DNA of 28,119 nucleotides from DATKKM01 sp036741795. Lineage in GTDB: Bacteria > Chloroflexota > Dehalococcoidia > SM23-28-2 > RBG-16-64-32. Of this stretch, positions 14,585-21,053 are shown in pieces. The stretch is from positions 1-28,119 of the forward strand of contig DAINRO010000031.1 of NCBI GenBank assembly GCA_036741795.1, given 5' to 3'. The number at the start of each line of letters is the position of its first letter. Positions within the stretch are counted from its first letter, which is position 1. The notes under the pieces were generated by a model. That model saw nothing but the letters and a program-made list of their open reading frames with translations, did not search any database and was not told the origin of the DNA. The position numbers and the translations under genes were made by a program.

Positions 14585-16402
14585 TTAGACGGCGCACTCG
14601 CCTTCGCCGCGGACGACTTCGAACAACTCTTCTTTGCCCCAGTCCATGTACAGCTCGATGTCCTGGTGTACTGGGCCGACGTCCTTGAACTCGTTGAGGA
14701 GTACGTCGAAGCTCTTGGGGCCGACCCGGTCGACGTAAGCGACGAATTCCTCGCCGGACTCCCGGTTGGCGACGTAGTGGTCGATCATCACCTTCACAGC
14801 CTGTGGCGCGCGCTTGGAAGGAACGCGGGCGACGCGTGTGCCGAACTTGCCGCCGCCGATGTAGCCGCCGCCGCCGAGGAAAATGTCGAAGCAGGGGATC
14901 GTGGCGCCGTTGGCGCTAAAGGACGAGCCCTGTAGGCCGATAGAGGCGAGGTGGTGCTGCCCGCAGCCGTTGGGGCAACCGCTGGCCTTAACGGAAATGT
15001 TCTGGACGAGCGGGTCATCGTCGTAGCCCCAGGTCTGCGCGGCGTCGCGGATGGCGAAGCCGACGCCCTGGGAGGACGTGATGCCCATCTTGCAGGAGTC
15101 GGTGCCGGGGCATCCGACAGTGTCGGCGAGCATGTCCGCGTCCGGGTCGCCTAGCCCGATGGCCTTGAGTTCGGAGTGGAGGCGAGGGAGGGATTCTTCG
15201 CGGACCCAGCGGAGCACGAGGTTCTGGTTCTGCTGAGTGCGGGCGTTGCCACCGCTGAAGCGGCTCATTAGCTTGCCCAGCTCACGGAACTGCTCCGGGC
15301 TCAGGTTGCCGAGGGGCACGGTGATCGCCACGGCCGCGTAGCCCGGCTGGCGCTGCTTCTGGACGTTCGTTTTGACCCAGCGGTTGAAGTCGGGGCCGGG
15401 CGTGACGCCGTTCGGCGCTTCCCCGGGGGTTGGCCCTTCCGGTGCGATCTGCAGGAGCGCTTCCATGTTCAGGGGTTCCCAGGCCCAGGGCTCGGCAAGC
15501 TCTTCGTCAACCTGGCGGCGGAATTCTTCGATGCCAAGCTTCTGAACGAGGAACTTCACACGGGCCTTATTCATGTTCTTGCGGAGGAAGTTGGGGAGGC
15601 CGCCCTCCTTGTCGAAGACCTTGAGGCAAGCTTCCGCGACGCGGATGTACTGGCCGTCGTCCGCCGTGGCGAATTCCCAGACGGTGTCAGCCTGGCGCGG
15701 CATAGTCGATGTGCCGCCGCCGACGACGATGCGGAAACCGCGCACGTCCTTGCCGTCGATCGTGCGGACGTCGGCGACGAATCCCATGTCGTGGAACGGG
15801 CTGCCGGCGCAATCGATCGGGCCGCAGGAGAACGATGTCTTCCACTTGCGGGGCATGTTCTGACAGATAGGGTTGCGGATCATGTTGCGAGCGTAAGCCG
15901 CAAGGTACGGGGTGACATCGAAGAGTTCGTGATCCGAGACGCCGGCGTAAGGGCACCCGGTGACGTTGCGGACCGTGTGGCCACAGGCTTCGCGAGTGGT
16001 CAGACCAACGCTGGCGAGGAGGCGCATAACGTCTTCCGCGGCGAGCAGGTCGACGAAGTGAAACTGGATGTTTTCGCGCGTCGTGATGTGGCCGCGGCGG
16101 AGACCGGAGTACTTCTCGGCGATGACCGCCATGGCTTCCATCTGCTCGGCGTTGATGCCGCCGTAAGGAAGCTTGATGCGCATCATCTGCATGTCCATCT
16201 GGCGCTGGCCGTACGTGCCCATGCGCAGGCGGAACGGGGTAAATTCGGCCTCGAGCGCCTCCGGGTTCTCGCGGAATCGACGGGCCTCGACCATGTAGTT
16301 GTCGATCTCCTCTTCCAGGGTGACAAAAACATGCCCTGGTTTGAGGTCAGCAGGTACCTGGGGATGAGCTTTCTGGGTGAACGGCTTCTCGTCTACGGTC
16401 AT
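14585..16402 (-). CDS. Assimilatory sulfite reductase (ferredoxin-type siroheme; NirA/Sir family)
   Basis: The 605-residue siroheme-Fe4S4 enzyme reduces sulfite to sulfide with six electrons. The cluster/siroheme motif is C431-x5-C437 (GCPGTDSCKMG) and C476-x3-C480 (SGCPNGCGQHH). Two ferredoxin-like half-domains are seen, with QMMRIKLPYGGI and HITTRENIQFHF in the first and a repeat of the pattern (TVPLGNLSPEQF, RTQQNQNLVLRWV) in the second. Nitrite reductases share the fold, but the sat and cysH neighbours favour sulfite. It is the first gene after a strong promoter, so it leads the locus. A ferredoxin partner is not in the window. The ATG at 16402 gives a normal N-terminus. Confidence 0.88.
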   Translation of the reverse strand: MTVDEKPFTQKAHPQVPADLKPGHVFVTLEEEIDNYMVEARRFRENPEALEAEFTPFRLRMGTYGQRQMDMQMMRIKLPYGGINAEQMEAMAVIAEKYSGLRRGHITTRENIQFHFVDLLAAEDVMRLLASVGLTTREACGHTVRNVTGCPYAGVSDHELFDVTPYLAAYARNMIRNPICQNMPRKWKTSFSCGPIDCAGSPFHDMGFVADVRTIDGKDVRGFRIVVGGGTSTMPRQADTVWEFATADDGQYIRVAEACLKVFDKEGGLPNFLRKNMNKARVKFLVQKLGIEEFRRQVDEELAEPWAWEPLNMEALLQIAPEGPTPGEAPNGVTPGPDFNRWVKTNVQKQRQPGYAAVAITVPLGNLSPEQFRELGKLMSRFSGGNARTQQNQNLVLRWVREESLPRLHSELKAIGLGDPDADMLADTVGCPGTDSCKMGITSSQGVGFAIRDAAQTWGYDDDPLVQNISVKASGCPNGCGQHHLASIGLQGSSFSANGATIPCFDIFLGGGGYIGGGKFGTRVARVPSKRAPQAVKVMIDHYVANRESGEEFVAYVDRVGPKSFDVLLNEFKDVGPVHQDIELYMDWGKEELFEVVRGEGECAV

Positions 16403-16467
16403 GACGCTGCTCCCGTCTCCGAGCGGCTCAGGCGATGAACCCGAGTTTGTCGGTCTGGTAAGTCAGA

Positions 16468-16497
16468 ATTGTATGTGGATAAGCGGGTGGATGTCAA
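16468..16497 (-). promoter_or_regulatory. Strong promoter of the sulfur locus with an internal DnaA box
   Basis: Read on the minus strand: TTGACA (16492-16497), an 18-base spacer, and TACAAT (16468-16473), with a leader of about 60 bases to the sulfite reductase ATG. The spacer contains a perfect DnaA box TTATCCACA (16474-16482). The -35 overlaps the stop codon of the broken DinB gene. Confidence 0.7.
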
Positions 16498-16983
16498 TTA
16501 TAGCCACGTTTGGCCATGACGTAAAAGCGGTGGTCAATCCAGGGAATCTCGATGCCGAGTTGGTACATCAGCGTTGTGAGGTCGCCATGGTGACCGCGCT
16601 CGTGCAGGAGAATGTTGGTCAGGACTTCTCCAGGCGTGTACTCGATCGGCTCGCCGTCCACGTCCAAAGGGCGCACTCGATGCAGTTCGGCGTCGTCGAT
16701 GCTGTCCAGGTAGGAGTGAAACAGGGCCCTGACACGTTGACGGTAATCGAGGACTTCTTGCCACGAAGTGAAGGTGATCCCATCCGGCGCAATCATCGAA
16801 GTGCCGGTGAGGTCCGCGACCCAGTCGTCGTATGACGACAGAAAGTGCTCGAAGCAGTCGCGAAGGGCGGGCCAGCCCGATCCGGGTCAGCGCTTTGGTG
16901 CCTGCGGCTTCAATCGGGGCTGCGTACTGGATCCAGGCCCACTCGAGCTAGTCACTGAGTTCGAGAAGGGCTGCGCGGTCCAT
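16494..16983 (-). pseudogene. Broken DinB-family protein gene
   Basis: Reading from an ATG at 16983 gives MDRAALLELSD and then a TAG (16948-16950) at codon 12, after which LEWAWIQYAAPIEA continues. The rest of the family sequence lies in another frame: ALRDCFEHFLSSYDDWVADLTG joins the open C-terminal part, with metal-site-like HERGHHGDLTTLMYQLG near its end. So one nonsense change and one frameshift (within about 16860-16900) interrupt a four-helix DinB/YfiT-like protein of about 163 residues. DinB-superfamily members are thiol- or metal-dependent enzymes of mixed function. Two sequencing errors could also explain it. An internal ATG at 16796 could give a 100-residue remnant. Confidence 0.7.
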
Positions 16984-16992
16984 AGGTGGGAG

Positions 16993-17208
16993 CTAGGCTC
17001 TTAGTTGCTGGCCGAGGTTGAGCAGAAAATCGTGTGGCACTCCCACTGCGTGAGGCGCTGCGGACCCCAGGTTATAGGCCGTTTTCAGGAGTTCCGACAG
17101 TGACTCGGCAACTTCCGGGTACCGGGCAACGACGGAGTCGATATCTTCCCCCGCTTTGATGAGCGCGAGGCTCCTGCTGAGGATACCAGCGAATGCCGTA
17201 TCGTCCAA
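16993..17208 (-). CDS. Small protein with an anti-sigma-like/kinase-associated N-terminal motif
   Basis: The protein has 71 residues. The block FAGILSRSLALIKAGEDIDSVVARYPEV followed by LSELLKTAYNL matches a short helical motif often found at the N-terminus of DUF5667-type and anti-sigma or kinase-linked proteins, here standing alone without a membrane or catalytic part. That may mean truncation or a dedicated small adaptor. The TTG at 17208 is used because ggag lies five bases upstream. The gene has its own promoter and is followed after nine bases by the broken DinB gene. Function not assigned. Confidence 0.5.
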   Translation of the reverse strand: MDDTAFAGILSRSLALIKAGEDIDSVVARYPEVAESLSELLKTAYNLGSAAPHAVGVPHDFLLNLGQQLRA

Positions 17209-17271
17209 AGGACTCCATCTCCTTGTCCGGCCGCAACGGACAGCGGGGCGGCAGCTTTTTCTTTTACATCA

Positions 17272-17299
17272 ATTATCGGCTGCTGGAAGAAAACGTCAA
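17272..17299 (-). promoter_or_regulatory. Promoter of the 71-residue protein gene
   Basis: On the minus strand TTGACG (17294-17299), a 16-base spacer and GATAAT (17272-17277) each match consensus at five of six bases. The leader to the TTG start at 17208 is about 57 bases. It separates this gene from the carrier gene that ends at 17328. Confidence 0.6.
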
Positions 17300-17327
17300 T
17301 GCCATATTTCTTGATTGATGTATCAAT

Positions 17328-17606
17328 TTAGGAGCCACCGGCGACTGCGGGGACGATGCTGACCTCGTCGCCACCGTTCAACTTCGTCGCAACGCCGTCT
17401 GCGAACCGGACATCCTCGCCGTTCACATAGACGTTGACGAACCGGCGAAGGTCCCCGGTGTCGTCGCAGAGCCGCTCCTTAAGCCCGGGAAACGACGACT
17501 CGAGGCCTTCGATCATCTCGGCCAGTGTCTCGCCCGATCCTTCGACGATGTCCTGCTCGTTGGTGAGTTTCCTGAGCGGGGTCGGTATCCGTACCGTGAC
17601 TGCCAT
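17328..17606 (-). CDS. CysO/MoaD-like sulfur carrier, C-terminus GGS
   Basis: The protein has 92 residues and a beta-grasp fold, clearly paralogous to the carrier domain of the E1 fusion (shared VTV-x-IPTP-x-RKLT start) and CysO-like (RRFVNVYVNGEDVRF, SIVPAVAGG). A serine follows the diglycine (90-91), so C-terminal removal is needed before thiocarboxylation. It is the last gene of the riboswitch-controlled unit, three bases after the NIL protein stop, with aagga before the ATG at 17606. I infer that it donates sulfur to the threonine-synthase-like enzyme for homocysteine. A role in cofactor synthesis (MoaD) is the main alternative. Confidence 0.8.
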   Translation of the reverse strand: MAVTVRIPTPLRKLTNEQDIVEGSGETLAEMIEGLESSFPGLKERLCDDTGDLRRFVNVYVNGEDVRFADGVATKLNGGDEVSIVPAVAGGS

Positions 17607-17609
17607 CGA

Positions 17610-17852
17610 TTATCCTTCCACTACATCTTCGTAGACGGGGTCTATGCGGACACCCTGGCTTCGGACCCAGTCCAGCCCGCGGTCAATTTCGTCGCTTTCG
17701 CCGTCCAGTTCAAGGACGACCCACCCGCGCTGGTCCGTTACGTCGGCGCGGCGGATGTTGGTGACGATCTCGAACTCGCGGCCGAGTTTCCAGATCACCG
17801 GCTCTTTGATCAGTTCTTCGACAAACGTAAATTTCACTCTCTGCCTGGTCAT
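17610..17852 (-). CDS. NIL-domain protein
   Basis: The 80-residue ferredoxin-like (ACT-like) alpha-beta fold protein has a VKFTFVEELIKEPVIWKLG start and a WVVLELDGESDEIDRGLDWV ending, typical of NIL domains. Such domains occur at the end of methionine ABC-transporter ATPases (where they bind methionine) and in archaeal homocysteine-forming proteins. Alone and between a threonine-synthase-like enzyme and a sulfur carrier, it may be a methionine sensor or a sulfur-transfer partner. The ATG at 17852 lies 10 bases after the previous stop, with aggat upstream; a longer frame overlaps that gene and is unlikely. Confidence 0.78.
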   Translation of the reverse strand: MTRQRVKFTFVEELIKEPVIWKLGREFEIVTNIRRADVTDQRGWVVLELDGESDEIDRGLDWVRSQGVRIDPVYEDVVEG

Positions 17853-17862
17853 TTTCTTTATC

Positions 17863-19128
17863 CTATCCTGCCTCTCCGGCGGCAACCGGGGTGCGCACCG
17901 CGTAGGCGTGTTCGAAAGCTTCGATCGTTGGCTGGATGGTGAGGACCGGCTTGAGGGCCGGCGCTATCGCCTCCTGGGTCTTAAGCCCGGCCCCGGTGAT
18001 GAAGGCCACAACGACCTCATCGGGGTGCACATTGCCGGCCTCGACGAGACGCTTGAGGCCGCCGATGACGACGCCTCCCGCGGTCTCGGCAAATATACCC
18101 TCGGTTTCGGCCAGTAGCTGGATCCCTGCTACCACTTCATCGTCCGGAATCGCCACGGCCGAACCGTTGGTGTCCTTCATCGTCTTCAGAGCGTAGTATC
18201 CGTCCGCCGGGTTGCCAATCGCCAGCGATTTTGCGATGGTATCGGGCTTTTGGGGGCGGATGTTGAAGCTGCCCCTATCCCACGCCTCGGCGATTGGCGA
18301 ACATCCCAGCGCCTGCGTGCCGCTCATACGCGTCGCGTTCCAGCCGATTAGTCCGAGCCAGGCGAGCTCCTTGATGCCCTTGTAGATCTTGGTGAAGAGG
18401 GAGCCGCTGGCCATGGGGGCGACGCAGTGGTCGGGCGCGCGCCAGCCGAGTTGTTCGCAGACTTCATAGCCCAGGGTCTTGCTTCCCTCTGCGTAGTAGG
18501 GCCGGACGTTGATGTTCACGAAAGCCCATGGGTAGCGGTCGCCCAGCTCGCTGCAAAGGCGGTTGACGTCGTCGTAATTGCCATCCACGGCGACGAGCGT
18601 TGGGCCGTAGGCGCCGGAGCCGATAATCTTGCCCTGTTCGAGGTCTGCAGGGATGAAGACGCAGGCTTTCATTCCTGCGCGGGCGGCGTGGGCGGAGACG
18701 CTGTTGGCCAGGTTACCGGTGGAAGCGCAGGCCAGGGTGTCGTACTCCATGCCACGGGCGACGCTGCTGGCGACGGAGACGACGCGGTCCTTGAACGACC
18801 AGGTGGGATTCTGGCAGTCGTTCTTGATGTAGAGGTGGTTTAGGCCGAGGGCGCGGGCAAGGTTGCCGGCGCGGACCAGCGGGGTGTAGCCAGTGCCGAT
18901 GTCCACTGCCGTTTCAGCGGGGGCGGGCAAAAGGTCAGCGTACCGCCACATGGTAGGCGGGCCAGACTCAATGCGCTGGCGCGAAATGCGGCTCTTTATT
19001 GCGTCGTAGTCATAGAAGACTTCGAGCGGACCAAAGCAGAACTCGCAAACGTTGCTGGCTTCGAGCGGATATTCGTGGCCGCATTCGCGGCACCTGAGGT
19101 TCCTGGCGAAAGTTGCCGGGTCTGACAT
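17863..19128 (-). CDS. Threonine-synthase-like PLP enzyme under SAM riboswitch control
   Basis: The 421-residue fold-type II PLP enzyme has an N-terminal zinc ribbon (C13-x2-C16, C28-x2-C31), PLP Lys113 (TWSFKDR) and the ASTGN loop. These match threonine synthases, which convert O-phosphohomoserine to threonine. The loop PMASGSLFTKIYKG replaces the more usual glycine/asparagine-rich phosphate loop, as in a subgroup of actinobacterial and Chloroflexota homologues. Regulation is telling: a SAM-I riboswitch and terminator precede it, and the NIL protein and carrier follow within a few bases. A plain threonine synthase would not be expected under SAM control. I infer homocysteine formation from O-phosphohomoserine and carrier-bound sulfur; ordinary threonine synthesis remains possible. 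Confidence 0.8.
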   Translation of the reverse strand: MSDPATFARNLRCRECGHEYPLEASNVCEFCFGPLEVFYDYDAIKSRISRQRIESGPPTMWRYADLLPAPAETAVDIGTGYTPLVRAGNLARALGLNHLYIKNDCQNPTWSFKDRVVSVASSVARGMEYDTLACASTGNLANSVSAHAARAGMKACVFIPADLEQGKIIGSGAYGPTLVAVDGNYDDVNRLCSELGDRYPWAFVNINVRPYYAEGSKTLGYEVCEQLGWRAPDHCVAPMASGSLFTKIYKGIKELAWLGLIGWNATRMSGTQALGCSPIAEAWDRGSFNIRPQKPDTIAKSLAIGNPADGYYALKTMKDTNGSAVAIPDDEVVAGIQLLAETEGIFAETAGGVVIGGLKRLVEAGNVHPDEVVVAFITGAGLKTQEAIAPALKPVLTIQPTIEAFEHAYAVRTPVAAGEAG

Positions 19129-19172
19129 GGATCGATCCTTCCGTGGAAACGTTTTCAGCCGATGTGTGGTTA

Positions 19173-19198
19173 GGGGTTCGCGCCGGAAGCGGAACCCC
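19173..19198. other. GC-rich hairpin in the leader of the threonine-synthase-like gene
   Basis: ggggttc (19173-19179) pairs with gaacccc (19192-19198), with extra GC pairing inside. It lies downstream of the riboswitch terminator and about 45 bases before the start codon, without a T-tract. It may shield or stabilise the message once the terminator is bypassed. Confidence 0.4.
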
Positions 19199-19236
19199 GG
19201 GACATCGCCATTCGTCTCCGGATCTCGTTGGTCATC

Positions 19237-19268
19237 AAAAAAGAACCTCTCCTGTGCCAGAAGAGGTT
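19237..19268 (-). terminator. Riboswitch expression-platform terminator
   Basis: On the minus strand aacctcttc pairs with ggagaggtt (19244-19268, one G-U pair), followed after one base by six T (19237-19242). The hairpin begins eight bases after the aptamer. The aptamer's own agaggt, just after its 5' stem strand, can pair with the terminator's acctct, giving a simple antiterminator candidate. Confidence 0.85.
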
Positions 19269-19276
19269 AATCGCTC

Positions 19277-19376
19277 CTTATCGTTCCCCCTTGCGGGCGC
19301 CGGCGTTGGCACCGTGTCCAATCGGGACTGGTTGCCGGGCTTCACAGGGCCGTTGCCCTCCACCTCTATGGATAAG
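19277..19376 (-). promoter_or_regulatory. SAM-I (S-box) riboswitch aptamer
   Basis: The minus strand matches the SAM-I consensus almost completely. It has a closing stem CTTATC (19371-19376) with GATAAG (19277-19282), then AGAGGTGGAGGG, GGCCCTGTGAAGCCCGGC, AACC, and later GGTGCCAA before a pyrimidine/purine stem. SAM binding to S-box RNAs turns off methionine, homocysteine and SAM genes. The terminator 8 bases downstream makes this a transcriptional off-switch for the threonine-synthase-like, NIL and carrier genes. Confidence 0.95.
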
Positions 19377-19399
19377 TCCGTATTCGGTTTGTACGTGCG

Positions 19400-19429
19400 A
19401 ATCTAACACCCTCCGAAGGGGAGTGTCAA
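19400..19429 (-). promoter_or_regulatory. Promoter of the SAM-riboswitch unit
   Basis: On the minus strand TTGACA (19424-19429) is followed 17-18 bases later by TTAGAT/TAGATT (19400-19406). The start would be near 19393, about 17 bases before the aptamer. The spacer holds an imperfect inverted repeat acactcccc/ggagggtgt around a ttc loop, which may be an operator or the end hairpin of the upstream regulator gene. Confidence 0.65.
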
Positions 19430-19452
19430 TTGAGAAACGGTGGTGGGAAGTG

Positions 19453-19785
19453 TTAGGAAGTACTGGCTGTTTCAGCGCGCCTGGTACAGCGCTCCACCAA
19501 CTCGCCGAGAATCAAGCGCAGGGGTAGGCCTTTGAGGGTGGGGTGCTTGAAGTCTGCGTCCAGGTTGATCCGGTAATGATGGCGGCGGCCGTCGCGGCGG
19601 ATCCGAAGCATGTCAGCGCGGCGAAGGTCACCGATGACGCCCCAGATAGTGCGCTGAGTCAGGGCCATGTCCTCGCTGATCTGCTTGATGGTGCAGTCCG
19701 GGTGGACGGCTATATAAAAGAGGACTGAGCCGTGGCTGGAAACGAGATACCAGCCGTTCGTGATGTGGTTACCGTTGTCGGCCAA
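19453..19785 (-). CDS. Winged-helix transcriptional regulator (MarR/ArsR-like)
   Basis: The protein has 110 residues. A helix-turn-helix core (VHPDCTIKQISEDMALTQR and TIWGVIGDLRRADMLRIRRD) with a basic wing RRDGRRHHYRINLD and a C-terminal helical stretch points to a small winged-helix DNA-binding protein. No metal-binding cysteine pair of the ArsR type is seen, and no ligand can be assigned. The start is the TTG at 19785; there is no in-frame ATG near, and purine-rich sequence lies upstream. It stands alone between the riboswitch unit and the glutaredoxin gene, so it may act on either. Confidence 0.65.
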   Translation of the reverse strand: MADNGNHITNGWYLVSSHGSVLFYIAVHPDCTIKQISEDMALTQRTIWGVIGDLRRADMLRIRRDGRRHHYRINLDADFKHPTLKGLPLRLILGELVERCTRRAETASTS

Positions 19786-19833
19786 ACTCTCTGCCTTTCT
19801 CCGGAACCATGATTCCCGTCCTGCAATCAGAGA

Positions 19834-19862
19834 AGTCTATTACTACTATTAGCAATCGACAA
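19834..19862 (-). promoter_or_regulatory. Candidate promoter of the winged-helix regulator gene
   Basis: On the minus strand TTGTCG (19857-19862), 17 bases, TAGACT (19834-19839): each is four of six to consensus. The AT-rich spacer attgctaatagtagtaa supports a promoter; the leader to 19785 would be about 40 bases. The 135-base gap holds no gene. Confidence 0.4.
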
Positions 19863-19920
19863 TTGCCTTTGATTGGAGAACAAGTGATCATCGTTCGGTG
19901 TTACAGGTGGCGGGGGGCGA

Positions 19921-20157
19921 TTATTCTGCCAGGGCCGTTCGGAGGGCCGTTTCGTCTATGGGGGCAGATGCTGCCTCTGTGCCGTCCACCAGCACGACGG
20001 GGATTCTAAGCCAATACCGCTCGTGCGCTTCCATGTTTACATCAATATCTACGAGGGTAAGACTGAAAGGGATTTCCGCGCTCAGTTTTCGCAGGACGAT
20101 TTCGGCTTCGGTACATAGACCGCAGCCTTCGCGAGTGTACAGGGTAACGGACTTCAA
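19921..20157 (-). CDS. Glutaredoxin/thioredoxin-fold small protein (CGLC)
   Basis: The 78-residue thioredoxin-fold redox protein has the active site Cys12-Gly-Leu-Cys15 at the end of the first strand (VTLYTREGCGLC) and the cis-proline strand RIPVVLVDG. It resembles DUF836/glutaredoxin-like small oxidoreductases. The TTG at 20157 overlaps the lgt stop (TTGA), so it is translated as the last gene of the envelope operon. It may keep thiols of ResA/ResB clients or other exported-protein machinery reduced on the cytoplasmic side; that is inference. Confidence 0.75.
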   Translation of the reverse strand: MKSVTLYTREGCGLCTEAEIVLRKLSAEIPFSLTLVDIDVNMEAHERYWLRIPVVLVDGTEAASAPIDETALRTALAE

Positions 20158-21053
20158 CTGGCGGATGGCTCTTCAAGCGGTTCGGGAGGCGGGGGCGGCT
20201 CCTGGTCTTGGTCCTCCCGGCGCTTGCGTTGGGCGCGGCGCTCCTCCGCCGGGGGGGTGCGCAGAAGGTAGATCATACCCGCGAGACCTATAGGCATCGC
20301 CACGATGGCGATGACCTGGGCGGCGGTGAGGCCACCGATAATTTCGTTGTCCAACCGAAGGAAGCTTACGGCGAAGCGGAGCAGGCCATAGAGGAAGACC
20401 CAGGCGAAGAACGTAGCGCCCGCCCGCGGCACTTTGTAGTAAATCACCAGGAGGATCACGAAGATGAAGAGATCGCCGATGAGTTCGTAGGCGACGGCAG
20501 GGTGCTGAGGTTCGGCCTCAGGCCCGAAGCGGAGAAAACTGGGACTGTTTGGGTGGGTGTAGATGATGCCCCAGGGGAGATCTGTGGTCTTCGCGAAGTG
20601 CTCGCCGTTGATGACGTCACCGATGCGGCCAACGGCCATTCCCACGGTGGCTGCGATGGCGCCGATGTCGGCCCCCCGAGGGATATTCGGGACCTTTGCG
20701 ATTATCGCGTAAAGCCACGCGCCGATCGCCCCGCCGATGAGGGCGCCGTAGATGGAAATTCCGCCGGTATTGATGGCGACGATGTTTCCCAGGTCGTCTT
20801 CGAACTCGCCCCAGTTCTCGATCACGTAGAGGGCGCGGGCGCCGATTATTCCGCCGACAACGAGGGCGAGGGCTACGTTATAAACGGTGTCTTCCGAGTA
20901 GCCGGCGCGCCGGCCGAGTACGACTGCGATGGCGACACCGGCCACCACGCCGAGGGCCGTAAACAGTCCGTGCCACGTGATCTCTATGCTGCCGATTTCG
21001 ACAAGGGTCGGGTCTATTCCGATCTCAATCGCGAGCGCGAATATTGCGATCAT
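20154..21053 (-). CDS. lgt: Prolipoprotein diacylglyceryl transferase
   Basis: The 299-residue polytopic membrane enzyme attaches diacylglycerol to the lipobox cysteine of exported lipoproteins. The signature GRIGDVINGEHFAKTTDLPW is at 142-161, with ITWHGLFTALGV at the N-terminus and GISIYGALIGGAIGAW before the signature; seven segments are expected. A long charged, Pro-rich cytoplasmic tail (from about 266, QDQEPPPPPEPLEEP) is unusual. The ATG at 21053 overlaps the ResB stop (ATGA). A likely client, the M23 lipoprotein, is encoded upstream in the same operon. Confidence 0.92.
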   Translation of the reverse strand: MIAIFALAIEIGIDPTLVEIGSIEITWHGLFTALGVVAGVAIAVVLGRRAGYSEDTVYNVALALVVGGIIGARALYVIENWGEFEDDLGNIVAINTGGISIYGALIGGAIGAWLYAIIAKVPNIPRGADIGAIAATVGMAVGRIGDVINGEHFAKTTDLPWGIIYTHPNSPSFLRFGPEAEPQHPAVAYELIGDLFIFVILLVIYYKVPRAGATFFAWVFLYGLLRFAVSFLRLDNEIIGGLTAAQVIAIVAMPIGLAGMIYLLRTPPAEERRAQRKRREDQDQEPPPPPEPLEEPSAS

